Of a stretch of 64,000 bases of DNA, positions 11,101-21,805 are shown in pieces. Numbering within the stretch: the stretch's first letter is position 1; each line of letters begins with the position of its first letter. The translations under genes were made by a program, and so were the position numbers. Under the pieces are notes generated by a model. It was given only the letters and a program-made list of their open reading frames with translations. It ran no database searches and was not told the DNA's origin. The DNA is from Lotus japonicus (Eukaryota > Streptophyta > Magnoliopsida > Fabales > Fabaceae): assembly GCF_012489685.1 (NCBI RefSeq), contig NC_080043.1:14130223-14194222 (forward strand), read 5' to 3'.

Positions 11101-13575
11101 TTTACTCAATTAAGAAAATATCAAATGAAGTTAAATCCTGAGAAATGCTCGTTTGGGATTCAAGGGGGAAAATTTTTTGGCTTTATGATAACATCAAGAG
11201 GGATTGAAGTAAACCCAGATAAAGGCAAAGCGATCTTAGAAATGAAAAGTCCAACAAGCGTCAAGGAAGTACAGCGATTAACAGGACGCATGGCGGCTTT
11301 AGCACGTTTCTTGCCAATGGCGGGAGACAAAGCGGCTCCTTTCTTCAATTGTTTAAAAAAGAATTCCAAGTTCCAATGGACAGAGGAATGCGAGCAAGCT
11401 TTTTCCAAGTTGAAAGAAACATTAGCAACGTTGCCAGTACTATCCAAACCTACGCCAGGCGTTCCTCTGATGCTCTACCTGGCTGTCACGGACAGGGCGG
11501 TTAGCACAGTGTTACTTCAGGAAGAAGGAAAACAACAGAAGATTATATATTTTGTAAGTCACACCCTGCAAGGCGCTGAACTACGATACCAAAAAATTGA
11601 AAAGGCGGCTTTGGCGATTCTGAAAACAGCAAGGCGCCTCAGGCCTTATTTCCAAAGTTTCCAAGTCAAAGTTAAAACTGATGTTCCCTTAAGGCAAGTA
11701 CTTCAAAAGCCTGATTTATCCGGGCGATTGGTTAGCTGGTCAGTTGAATTATCGGAATACGATATACAATATGAGCCAAGGGGCCAAGTCACAGTCCAAA
11801 GTTTGATCGACTTCGTGGCGGAATTAACGCCCACAGAAGGCGAAAAGACTCAAGGAGAATGGGTCCTATCTGTGGATGGATCCTCCAATAACACTGGAAG
11901 CGGGGTTGGGATAACAATTGAAAGTCCAGATAAAATGATCATTGAACAGTCTCTAAAATTCGAGTTCAAAGCGAGCAACAATCAATCTGAATATGAGGCT
12001 CTGATCGCCGGCTTAAGGCTAGCCATTGAGTTGGGGGTCCAGAAGTTATTTATCAAAGGAGATTCGCAGTTAGTGGTTAAGCATGTGAAAGGCGAGTATC
12101 AGGTGAAGGATCCGCAACTTTCCAAATACTTGGAAGTAGTGCGCAGATTGATGATGGAGGTCAAAGATGTTAAAATAGAACATGTCCCGAGGGGACAAAA
12201 TGAGAGGGCTGATGTGTTAGCAAAATTAGCAAGTACAGGGCGATTGGGCAATTACCAAACAGTCATTCAAGAAACCCTGCCTCGCCCAAGTATTGATTTA
12301 GTGGAAGTGAAGTTCAAAGCAGTGAAGTCAATAAGTGAAGGCGAGCCTTCGTGGATGGAATCAATCAAAATTTTTCTACAGAACCCTCCACAGGATGACG
12401 ATTTGAACTCAAGAGCAAAACGTAGAGAGGTCAGTTTCTACACACTGGTGGATGGGGAGTTATATCGGCGAGGCATTATGTCTCCTATGCTTAAATGTGT
12501 TCACACCAAAGATGCCCCGGGAATAATGGCGGAAGTCCACGAAGGAGTATGCTCCAGTCATATTGGTGGGCGATCCTTGGCAGTAAAAGTTTTGAGAGTA
12601 GGATTCTACTGGCCCACATTGAAGAAGGACTGTCTGGAATATGTTAAGAAATGTGGAAAATGTCAAGTCTTTTCTGATTTGCATAAGGCCCCGCCGGAGT
12701 AATTAACCACCATGATGGCACCTTGGCCATTTGCTATGTGGGGGACTGACATTTTGGGACCATTCCCGGTAGCGAAGGCACAAATGAAGTATATCATCGT
12801 GGCGGTTGATTACTTCACCAAATGGATAGAAGCTGAAGCAGTGGCGACTATCACGGCGGTCAAGGTCAAGAATTTCTTGTGACGAAGAATTGTGTGCAGA
12901 TTTGGGGTCCCCATGGCTTTGGTAATGGACAATGGGACCCAATTTACAAGTAATGTCACCCGGGAATTTTGTGCAGAAATGGGAATCGAGATGAGATTTG
13001 CCTCGGTAGAACACCCACAAACTAATAGACAGGCCGAGTCAGCTAATAAAGTTATTTTGAAAGGCTTAAAAAAGAAGTTGGATGAAGCAAAAGGGTGTTG
13101 GGCGGAGGAATTACCATGCGTTCTTTGGGCATATAACACTACTGAACAATCAAGCACAAAGGAAACCCCGTATCGTTTAACCTATGGGACTGACGCCATG
13201 CTCCCAGTGGAAATAGAAAACCAAAGTTGGCGAGTGTCTCGGTTTAATGAGAATGACAACGGGGAAAATCTGATAGCAAATCTAATTATGTTGTCAGAGG
13301 AATAACGGGAGGCACACATAAGAAATGAGGCGGGAAAAGTGAAGATTGCAAGAAAATTTACAACGAAAGTAGTGCCAAGAAAGATGAGGGTAGGAGACTT
13401 AGTGCTCCGAAAAAATACAATACCCGACAAACACAACAAACTTTCACCAAATTGGGGTGGGCCTTACAGGATTATTGGCGATGTTGGAGGAGGAGCTTAT
13501 AAGTTGGAACAACTTAATGGTCAGAGGGTCCCACGGACATGGAACGCCTCACATCTGAAGCAATATTTTAGTTAA
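8125..13575 (+). pseudogene. Tat gag-pol polyprotein gene with five in-frame stops
   Basis: One frame runs from ATG 8125 to the stop at 13573-13575 (1817 codons counting stops). It is cut by TGA 10024, TAG 10501, TAA 12700, TGA 12880 and TAA 13303, with no frameshift. Domains in order: Gag (about residues 180-300), a degenerate zinc-knuckle with WCEYHKALGHTTDNC (about 450), aspartic protease (about 590-650), reverse transcriptase with YVDDMIVKS (11031-11060), RNase H (about 11460-11780), second RNase H beginning WVLSVDGSS (about 11860-12230), integrase zinc-binding part (about 12530-12690) and core with the DNGTQF Asp and a later Glu (to about 13250), then a C-terminal LRK...WGGPY part. The protease active-site Asp is absent: the motif reads FLYQGSSADI. 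The copy cannot make a working polyprotein. Confidence 0.93.
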
Positions 13576-14015
13576 AAAGACAAAAAACAACAAAGGTGAA
13601 TGAAGTCGCACTCTTTTTCCCTTTCTTTGGAAAGGTTTTTAATGAGGCGACATATGTAATGAAGGGACAATTGTTCCCATGTGTGAAAGAAAATTAATGA
13701 AAAGATCATTTCAACAGAATCGCCTATATTTTTTAAATTTATATTACGAGTTCATGCAATGCAAATCGTATCAAGGTATGCAATACCGTGAGTAAACCTT
13801 TCGGAATAAGAAAGTATCGCCATCAAATGTTAAAAGCCTTGGCAATTCTAGTGGCCACTAGAAACCAAGTCACAACATGGAAACAACAGAAGAACTTAAA
13901 CAAACTTTGTTAAAAAGAAAGGAAGTGGCGAAGCATTACATGATTGGAAAGGACAAACAAAAGAGCAAGGCCCAAAGATAAAATTGACTTAACAAAATAA
14001 AAACAAATTACAAAT
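13576..14015. other. Spacer between pol and the antisense gene
   Basis: This is A-rich sequence inside the Tat element, with no reading frame on either strand. On the minus strand it would be the 3' UTR of the antisense gene. Confidence 0.6.
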
Positions 14016-16197
14016 TCAAGCTACGTTATCATTATTGGCGTCGTTTCCCTGGCTTGCTCCAACTTGAGGGTCTTCCTTCTCTTGATCCTCATCCTTGTTC
14101 TGCTCATTCCTATCCTCGCCATCTTCTTCTTCAGGCTCACTTTCATCATCGAATTGAGGAAGGAGGTTGAGGCTAACATCATCATCACCAATCACTTGAC
14201 CATCCTTGATGTCCTTCAAATACCCAATACGGGAAAGATCAAAGCCTGGCTCAACCACACTTATTTGCTCTTTGGCCGCCAAAAAGCCTTGAGCAAATTG
14301 AAGAGAAGCACGCCCCAAGATGGAAGCATTTAGGCGTTCATACTTCTTTTCCAGCTTTTGGCACTTGGCCTGAGCAGCAGTGTGTTTGTCGTTGATAGTT
14401 TCTTTCAAAGACTTGGTCTTTTGAAGAAGCAGGTCAGAAGCCGCCAAGTCATTAGTTAACTTAGCACACTTCTCCTCAGCAGCCTTCAGATTTTTGTTGG
14501 CGGTCTCAGCATCGGCTTTTGCTCGCTCATAGGCAGTCTTGTAATCAGCCGCTTTCTTTTCATAACGGTTCTTGGCCGATATCAACTCCTTCACGCACTA
14601 AGCCATTCCCGCCACGGTACTGGCGGCAGAAAGTGCGTGATGGATCGCCACAGAAGCAATGTTCGGGGGACCTTGACCGGAAACATCCTTGTGAAGCCGG
14701 TTGTCAAAGGTGCGGGTCATAAAATCCAATCCGTTGAAATGAGGATCAGATAAGCTCAGCAAAGGGGGAAGAGTCTCACCACCAATAGCTGAGCTAGGGC
14801 CAGCTTGGGTAAATGGAGTTGGCGGACGGTTGATTAGTGCGCTTGAATCCGGTTGAATTGGCGGGACATTGTCATGACCCTTCTTTTTCTCAGCCGGACG
14901 ACCTTTTGGATCGAGAGTTGATTGGTGAAGAGGTTTACCACCAGCAGCGCTCGAAGTTTTTTGGCGCTTAGGGTCCCTGACGTTATCAGAGCCCGAAGTA
15001 CTTTCATTCTTTTTCTTCTGCTCAGTCTCGGCGGCCCTTTTCTTCGCCGCTGCAGCAGAGTGGGCGAGGTATTCCTTCATCTTGATGGGGTTTGCATCAA
15101 CCTTGCCTTTTCCCATTGTACCTGTATGAAAAATAACAGTTAGACAAGATACATGAACAAAAAGAAAAGCAAGCATGTGCAAAGATCATAAACTTACTAA
15201 AAATTTGATTTAAAGTGCCGGATTTCGACGCCTCGATCAAATCATGGCCAGATATTACTGGAAGTGTGCGAAGGTAATTGGCGACACCTTGCTCGGATTC
15301 ATCTAAGGCGTCATATGAAACAGATATTTTACGGCGAGGGTTTTTTGTCCAGTAAAAGGGAAAGAGAGGATTATTGTCGGAATCTCGGAACAAGTTCTTT
15401 ATTTCGGGCGATTCCATGACTTTGAAGTATTTTTTCTGCCACACTTTGTAATGGCTTTTAAGGGCGGTGAATCGACTCATGTTCTTGCGGGCTAAAAGGG
15501 GAACCCATTTCACAGAAGTAGGTTTAGTGGTGACTGACTTATAGAAGAGGAAAAACAAAGGGTAGGATTGAGTGAAACTCAAGTGTTCACAAAGAATCTC
15601 AAAGCAGCGGATAAAACCCCAGGTGTTGGGCTGGAGTTGGCAAGGCGAGAAAGGAAGTTTGATGTTCAAGTCTAAGAAGAAATAACCATAAACAAAAAAG
15701 AAATCAGGCGATTCATCGGCTGGTTCTTTACGCAAAAGAACACAGTCATCCTCGCCACATGGGAGAACATTCAACAGAAGATCTTCATTATTGGAGGTGG
15801 CGGGATTTATCTTCGTGAATCCCTGGGCAGAAATTCGAAGCGAGTTAATGCTCCCAACACTGCTCCAGATGGAACGCGAGAGACATTTATCTTCAACCAA
15901 ATGCGCATTTGAGCGCCATTCAGGCGAAGACAAATCTCCATTAGAGGAGAGAATAGAATCAACGGAGCCGGCGGGACCGGAATCCTCGTAAGTGGAGGGT
16001 GAGGAATGAATTTCGATAACAGTGGGGGCAGAAACTTCCCCCTCCGTTGAAGGTGAAGTGAGTTCTAAGGAAGAAATGCTAAAATTTTGCGTCGACATAC
16101 CGGGTAATTTCATAAAAATAAGAAGAAGATGAACAGGTCCAAAACGAAAAGGAAGAAGATGAACAGTGTCAAGAAAAGAGAAAGAGAAAGGACTCAC
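14016..16197 (-). pseudogene. Antisense two-exon gene of the Tat element (gypsy-type transposon domain plus coiled coil)
   Basis: On the strand opposite gag-pol, exon 1 (start at 16197 or, better, at the internal ATG 16098, to 15198) and exon 2 (15121 to 14016) join in frame across a 76-bp GT-AG intron at 15122-15197 (GTAAGT donor, ATACAG acceptor). Exon 1 holds the region with QLQPNTWGFIRCFEILCE and PLFPFYWTKNPRR, typical of the family once named putative gypsy-type transposon proteins (function unknown). Exon 2 has a basic segment GKGKVDANPIKMKEY, a low-complexity linker, a long Lys/Glu/Ala coiled coil (from 14597 down) and an acidic tail. An in-frame TAG at 14598-14600 cuts exon 2 just before the coiled coil. 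Such antisense frames are known in Tat elements; the role is not known. The protein may help the element or regulate it. Confidence 0.75.
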
Positions 16198-16373
16198 CGG
16201 AGGAAGAAGTAGAGGATTGAGTAAAGAGGATATCGGCTATGGGAGAGCACCGCGCAATGACGACGGCCGGGGTGACGGAGATTCGCCGGAGTTCGAAAAG
16301 AAGAAAGTGAGAAATTGCTGAGAGGGATTGAGGGAAAAGGTTTCCAGGAAAGTGAAAGGTGAAAAGTGAAAAG

Positions 16374-16386
16374 GGTATTTATAGAA
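16374..16386 (-). promoter_or_regulatory. Candidate TATA box for the antisense gene
   Basis: The minus strand reads TTCTATAAATACCC here, about 180 bases before ATG 16197 and 280 before ATG 16098. It is the only clear TATA motif upstream of the antisense frame. This supports transcription independent of the LTR. It is inference until a transcript start is mapped. Confidence 0.5.
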
Positions 16387-16781
16387 TAAAAAGGAAGAGA
16401 GAGAACGAGTAGGAAAGATCGTGAAGGGTCGTGGGATTTGAAATTTGAAAAGGTATGAAACGAAAAGACATAACTCCTCGAGACGCACAACTGCATTTAT
16501 GGCAAATGATAACAAAATCCCGGAAAAGAAGGATACGTGCGTCAGTTGAAAAGACGTGATTGACGGTTATGATGACGGCGATGTATCAACGAAGGTAAAA
16601 ATGGCGACATAAAAATGAACATGAAACAACGAAATGGCGAGAAAAACATAAGCAAGAATGCGACAACAGGCGTACAATCACGAAGAACAGCTGTACGCAC
16701 ATCAAATGGCGACCAATCGGGGTGAACTACAAAGCAGCACATTAAAAGACATTTCGACTCGAGAAACCTGAGCCTCATGTC

Positions 16782-16792
16782 TTGGGGGCATG
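16782..16792 (+). promoter_or_regulatory. Polypurine tract of the Tat element
   Basis: TTGGGGGCATG abuts the 3' LTR, in the place where plus-strand DNA synthesis is primed. Confidence 0.65.
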
Positions 16793-17160
16793 TGGACTGG
16801 GCGGGACATAAAGGATGCCCATGCCCGCCCGAATCAAACAAACAGATGAACGAAATCAGCCTGGGCGGAATTCAGGAAACAACATTGGACCCCGCCCTTC
16901 TCTTTAGCCAGGCCCACACGCCAGCTGGAAGATCCCTTTAGATTTGTCTTATATGTATAGAGACTTGGGCCCCGGTTGTCAGGCCCATGTACAGTAAAAG
17001 TCCACATCAATGATCACTCCCTCTATAAAAGGAGAGGTCAACACCTTGTAAAAAGTACCTTTTGAACATTTAATGAGAATATTCCATTTACGATATTTTT
17101 AGTACTCTGCTAGGGTTTACTTTCTGTCAGTCTTACGTCGGATCTCCCTAGTACAGAACA
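16793..17160 (+). repeat. 3' LTR of the Tat element
   Basis: The 368-bp LTR is intact and matches the split 5' LTR with three differences by eye (near 16885, 17084 and 17140). It also carries the CTCTATAAAAGG TATA box, which could fire outward to the right. Confidence 0.93.
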
Positions 17161-17318
17161 TAACTGAACTGGTTAAATGCATGTTTTGCTACTTACAGGT
17201 CTTGAGTTTGAATCTCCCATGCCCCCTTTTTCCAATTTCACTTGTAATTTCCACGTGGTAGATCCAAAAAATATTTATAAAAAAAAGCCAAATCAGCTCA
17301 TTCCGTTAGTTATTTAAT

Positions 17319-17446
17319 GTCTGATTGACGGAGGGGTAGACGATGCGCTGTTTGAAAACATGAGGGTAGAAACATCGACGAAAATAAAGTAGGTGCAGAA
17401 TTTGCACAGACTTAAAACATCAGAGACCAAAAGTGTTTTTTTAACC
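17319..17446 (-). repeat. Right terminal inverted repeat of the Mutator-like MITE
   Basis: It is the inverted match of 5921-6048. It was separated from its partner by the Tat insertion. Confidence 0.8.
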
Positions 17447-17455
17447 TTTTTTATT

Positions 17456-19150
17456 TTTGAATTTTGATACTAGCAGAAAAGAGGATTGGATTGTGAAAGA
17501 TTCTCCTCTCACTCCCCTTTCTTATAAATGCATGTGTTAAAAAACATCATTTTTTCACACGAATATTTTGTAATTGAACTCTCTTCACCCCTTTGAAAAC
17601 TAAATTATAACGAGTGAGATCCTAAGTGTTCATTTTCTGGTTAATCATCTAGCTCCCTTATTTCAAACCTGAGAGCTTCTTTCTCTCAGGTATACTCCTC
17701 TTTCTCTTCTCCATTTCCTGATTTCCAATGGTTTTATTTGATAAGTAAAAATGTTAGTTGTTAATAATGTTAGTAAATTAGTCTCTCCTCAGGGTTTGAA
17801 CCCTGGACCCTTCATTCCCTTCCAATGGTTATAGTTGTTTAATTAGAAAAGGTGAGAGAGAGAGGATGATAGTAATAAGAATCTAATTTAGAACGTGCAC
17901 TCAAACTTGCTCCAACCATTACAATTTGTAGAATCTCTTCCCAAACTTGAGAAGGAATTAATAGAAATTATTAAGGATCTTGAGGGTGAGGATTGCCATA
18001 GTGATTCAAGTAGTGATTCTTCCCCTTTTGAGGGCTCTAGTGACCTTGATTTTGACATGGTCCTTGCATATTTTTGAGTTATTGGTCGTCCAAGCACTTG
18101 AAATTCCTTCTTTTCTATATGATAAACGTTGAATATATAGAGAGATCATAGGGAGTAAATTTTCATGTCCTCTTGGATCTAAGAAAAAAAAGAGGAAAAA
18201 TATAGAAGTAGCACAAAAAGGTGATTTATTTGAGAAGTATTCCGATCCCTTGTAGTCCTTGAGTTTGATGCTCGGGTCTATTTTGAGTGTACTGTTTGTT
18301 TCTATATGTACACTTATCTCTTCACAAAGTTGAAGCGTAGGGTTCCTTTTCAACCTCTTTGAATCCTTTATCCTTGACTATTTAAAGTAGCCTATTCCTA
18401 ACTTCACCGTTTTGCATTGGCTCTTGTGAAAGAGAGTGTTGCTTGCACTCCTTTTAAACTGAATGTCTATAAATATATATATGAATTTTTTGTATTTTTT
18501 TTTATATTGGATGGGCTGAGTTTTTTCTTTATATCATTCGTCAAAAGTACAAGCGTGAGCTCAGGTAATGATTCTGTCAATTCACAAAAACATTCACCAA
18601 TATTTCGCGCCTCATATACAATTTTTTTTTATCACTTTTAATTTATCTTTTTCAGTAAGATGACTCACTATATCCTACGCTATTATCAAAGTCTGTCTTT
18701 ATGTAAGCATGCTTGAAAGGCTTTTTGGAGGTAAGTGTGTTTTTTTTTTTTGTAAAGCCAAAAAATTGGTATTAGGGCCTTGATATTAAAAGAGGGCACT
18801 AAGTGTGTAAATTTGATTTTAAGTTATTTATTTTAATTTTGTGCAAATAATTTTAATATGTTGATAGGTTATATGTTTTCTCTTATATAGGATCCTAGCT
18901 CTCCTGAAAGCTGATTTCAACATATCTCAGAGTGTGTTTCCTCTGTCCTAAGATGTATGATTATAATTTTATATTGTCAAATTAAATTTCTGATCAAACG
19001 TTTTTTTAAACTAAATTTTTCATCAAACTTGAGAAAGATCATATATATATATATAAATCTTGCAGTTAACTAAAGATAATCAAAAGTACTTAAAGAAGAA
19101 TTAAGTTGTATTAACACTATTTCAAAAAGTTGTATTAACACTCTTATTTA
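17456..19150. other. Spacer before the dirigent cluster
   Basis: This is AT-rich sequence with short open frames of no recognisable family. A Ser/Asp/Glu-rich 60-codon frame at 17895-18077 has no supporting neighbour or promoter. I see no gene. Confidence 0.5.
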
Positions 19151-19332
19151 AGTAGAAATTAGCTACTACATGTACCTCCACAATGAATTAAATTCTCTTT
19201 TAATTTGACATTGAATTTAATTTGTTACAATAAGTTTGACAAGTCAAGTAATTTATGAAACTCAAATAACTGTACTTAATTAATAAGTCCTTTTTAAAGT
19301 GGAGAACATATATCCTTAAGCTTCTGCCTGCC

Positions 19333-19340
19333 TATAAATA
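19333..19340 (+). promoter_or_regulatory. TATA box of the first dirigent gene
   Basis: TATAAATA lies 54 bases upstream of ATG 19387. The same promoter segment is present upstream of 24481, where it reads CAATAAATA and has lost the TATA core. Confidence 0.7.
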
Positions 19341-19386
19341 ACTGCTTTGCTAGCTAACATTGGCAAACATAGAGGAAAGTTGTACT

Positions 19387-19944
19387 ATGATGGCTTCCCT
19401 TCTTAGTTTCCTCCTTGCCTTTCATCTCACTGTTATCATGTCAAGTTCCCTAACCACAACAAGTGAAGTGTTCTCAGAGCAGTCTCTTGCAAAACCTGTG
19501 GAAAAACTCACCCAACTCCACTTCTATTTCCATGACAACCTAACTAGTAAAAACCCAACCGCTATGCAAATTGTTGGACCTCCAAAAGGTTCCACTGGTG
19601 GTTTTGGAGCCATTTTCATGATGGATGATCCATTAACTGAAGGACCAAGTCCAAGTTCAAAGCTGATTGGAAAATCTCAGGGGATGTATGCTATAGCTTC
19701 TCAACATGAGTTTGGGTTGCTCATGGTCCTGAACTTTGTTTTCATAGAGGGTGTGTACAATGGTAGCACCCTCAGCATTCTTGGGAGGAATGTTGTTATG
19801 GAAAAAGTTAGGGAAATGCCTGTTGTAGGAGGTAGTGGGGTATTCAGATTTGCAAGGGGTTCTGCTTTGGCTAAGACTTATATGTTTAACACTACTTCTG
19901 GTGTTGCAATTGTTGAGTACAATGTGTCTGTGATGCATGTTTGA
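19387..19944 (+). CDS. Dirigent protein 1
   Basis: A single-exon frame of 185 residues, normal for dirigent proteins. These secreted beta-barrel proteins steer coupling of phenoxy radicals in lignan, lignin or phytoalexin formation. An N-terminal hydrophobic signal lies at about residues 1-22. Family motifs are [52 protein letters not shown] and [16 protein letters not shown]-glycosylation sites NLT and NGS fit secretion. An upstream TTG in frame at 19360 is not needed; ATG ATG at 19387-19392 precedes the signal. The best guess is the DIR-b/d group, to which disease-response 206-like and legume pterocarpan-forming dirigents belong; the substrate is unknown. The copies at 24481 and 42811-43249 are close paralogs. 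Confidence 0.9.
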   Translation: MMASLLSFLLAFHLTVIMSSSLTTTSEVFSEQSLAKPVEKLTQLHFYFHDNLTSKNPTAMQIVGPPKGSTGGFGAIFMMDDPLTEGPSPSSKLIGKSQGMYAIASQHEFGLLMVLNFVFIEGVYNGSTLSILGRNVVMEKVREMPVVGGSGVFRFARGSALAKTYMFNTTSGVAIVEYNVSVMHV

Positions 19945-20269
19945 GCATTATGCTGAAGTTGTAATTTTTAGGTTGTTTTTACTGGGGTTGAATGTGATGA
20001 TCACTTAGTTCGTTTAGAATAATAATAAAAAAAAAGAATCCGATGGCTTAATTGTCCTGGTTCTGTGGTTTATATCTATGTAATATGTACGTAATGTGTG
20101 TACTGAGTGGTTATTAAGTTTTAGTGGTAGTCTTGCTTTAGTGGCAGAAATCACTGATACTACAGTTTGTAATGCTGGAGATGTAGTTATGCTTGACTCA
20201 ATGAAATATAACTGTTTGTAGTCCTGTGTATGTAATGTGATTGTATCATTTTGATAGTTAAAACAGAGC

Positions 20270-20865
20270 ATATATGTGGCTCGTGTCTTTTAATTTTGGA
20301 GGTGCAAGGCATTTGGTTCTATTAGCTTGGTGTCAATTTTCAAGGCTGGAGGGGCAGTAACTTGAGATGGCTGCGGAATTATGCTGGGGGTACTAAAGCT
20401 ACTTTTCTCATTATGGCTTTGGTGATTACAAGAGAAGTAGGCTACCAGGAGTATTATACTTATCAGCTGGAGTATTTGTTGAAGGGTACCTTGAGACTAC
20501 AACATGAAAACCTAACAGTGATCTAACGAATTGTGCCTTGGATGTGGGAACTGAATTGGATGCAAGGCTTGGCAGCTGGGTTTGGGGTGGGGTATTAGAA
20601 TTCTCTGTAAGCTTCCTCTTTGGCTTTTCAAAATTGGTACTCTTTTTCCTTGCTATGTTTTCCCAAGGGGGTTTTATCCTAGCAAGGTTTTAATGAGGTC
20701 TGTTTTGTTAAGTCTATTTTCTTGGCAGTATTAGGTGGGGTAGTTCTGTCACTTTAGGGTCTTTGTTTTGTACATGTTAGTTCTTAGTCTGTCTCTTTTC
20801 TCTTCTGTATTGGGTTGAAGTACCCATTGTACTTCTATTCAATATAATTTCTATTGCCTATAAAA
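20270..20865 (+). mobile_element. 5'-truncated LINE 3' end in the dirigent 1 flank
   Basis: The ~596-bp insert ends in an A-rich tail (TATAAAAAAAA) and is flanked by a 10-bp direct repeat AAAACAGAGC (20260-20269 and 20866-20875). The paralogous site after 24481 (near 26480, GTTAAAACCGAGCTC) lacks it. The 3' region (GGGTTGAAGTACCC, then TTCAATATAATTTC) resembles the 3' UTR of plant L1-type LINEs. No RT domain remains. Confidence 0.75.
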
Positions 20866-21159
20866 AAAACAGAGCTCAGAAGCAATATGCAAGTATTAAA
20901 TATTTTGATGTAAATGAACACACCAACAATGAGGGATGGAACTAAAGAAAAATTTAAGGGTGGCAAAAAAGAGCAAAAGTTTAAGAATTATGATTTATTC
21001 ACACCCCTATTTCTCTCCCACCACATTTTTTATTTATTTAATTATTTCTTCTTTTTCAATGAAATCACCTATAACCTCTTTATAAAGGCTCTTCCAACTA
21101 CATTTGAAAAGTTTTTACGAAATATCAGAGTTCGTCGGCTCAAAGACGAACTAAAATGC

Positions 21160-21528
21160 ATTGTACTCTTTTTTTCCTTAACCATGTTTTTTCTATTGGG
21201 TTTTTCCTGGTAGAGATTTTAATGAGGGAATATACAAAGATGAACTCTAGAATGATGTACTCTTTTTCCTTCACTAGATTTTTATCCCATTCAATTTTTT
21301 TTAGTGAGGTTTTAATGAGACACATTCTTAAATAATGGTGTTCCAAGGGGGAGTGTTATGAATTGGATGTCCATCAAGGTTATGGGTCTGGCCCATATGT
21401 ATTTGTCTTTACAATCTTACCCTAATATTATAAATAAAAGGGAGGCTGCACCAAACAACTTAACCATTGACAGTATTGGCCTCTATTGTTCTCTCTTCTC
21501 TTTACTTGCTTTCTTATTATTTATAACA
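21160..21528 (+). mobile_element. Copia retrotransposon 3' remnant with LTR
   Basis: The LTR at 21354-21528 (175 bp) has perfect TGTTAT...ATAACA ends. A polypurine tract CCAAGGGGGAG abuts it at 21343-21353. Upstream, repeats of GTACTCTTTTTCCTT and 'gtgaggttttaatgag'-like text are typical of the untranslated 3' region of plant copia elements. The 5' LTR and coding part are missing. Confidence 0.65.
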
Positions 21529-21544
21529 CCAAATACCTTTTTAC

Positions 21545-21805
21545 GAGATATGTCTTATGAGAATGATCCTTTTATATAGAATATAAGAATAAATTATAAT
21601 CGTTAGATCTAATTATGAATAATTAAGATTAAAGCATTAAGTCATGTGACCTTCTAAAAATGTTACATGACATTTTTAAGTTGTCACATGAGTATCATAT
21701 GATTATAAATTATTTTTAATATTGACAATTTATGATTAGATCTAACGATCATATTTTTTTCCTATGTTATCATATAAAAAAAAGATTATTCTAATAAGAT
21801 ATATC
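21545..21805. mobile_element. MITE with long inverted repeats
   Basis: About 80 bases at each end (from GAGATATGTCTTATGAG, and to AATAAGATATATCCC) are inverted copies of each other, both containing CGTTAGATCTAAT. A partial, diverged copy lies inverted at 44220-44400, so the insertion is older than that duplication. The superfamily is not clear. Confidence 0.65.

Larger units (their letters stand above)
6171..17160 (+). mobile_element. Tat-lineage Ty3 LTR retrotransposon
   Basis: The element is bounded by the 5-bp target duplication TAACT (6166-6170 and 17161-17165). LTRs begin TGGACTGG and end ACAGAACA. A primer-binding site follows the 5' LTR at 8061 and a G-rich polypurine tract precedes the 3' LTR. 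Gag-pol has the order Gag, protease, RT, RNase H, second RNase H, integrase. The extra RNase H between the first one and integrase, with a gene in antisense between pol and the 3' LTR, is known for the Tat lineage (Ogre, Retand and Grande types). The LTRs, apart from the insertion in the left one, differ at only three positions by eye in 368 bp, so the insertion is recent, yet the polyprotein has five in-frame stops. Confidence 0.92.
5921..17446. mobile_element. Mutator-like MITE split by a Tat retrotransposon
   Basis: Inverted repeats of 128 bp lie at 5921-6048 and 17319-17446; they begin GGCTAAAAAG and GGTTAAAAAA and align along their whole length. Immediately outside is the 9-bp direct repeat TTTTTTATT (5912-5920 and 17447-17455), the target length of Mutator-like elements, although it is low in complexity. 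Without the retrotransposon and one copy of its target duplication, the element is about 531 bp and has no reading frame, so it is non-autonomous. The interior right of the insertion (about 17190-17225) has a tRNA B-box-like stretch, GAGTTTGAATCTC. Confidence 0.75.

Noticed and set aside
14064..15143. Plus-strand frames opposite the antisense Tat gene
   Set aside because: They are short shadows of the longer spliced minus-strand frame.
17190..17230. tRNA gene or SINE in the MITE interior
   Set aside because: Only a B-box-like stretch is present; no A box, cloverleaf, tail or target duplication.
19360..19386. Longer start of dirigent 1 at 19360
   Set aside because: The codon there is TTG; ATG 19387 precedes the signal peptide and fits the family length.
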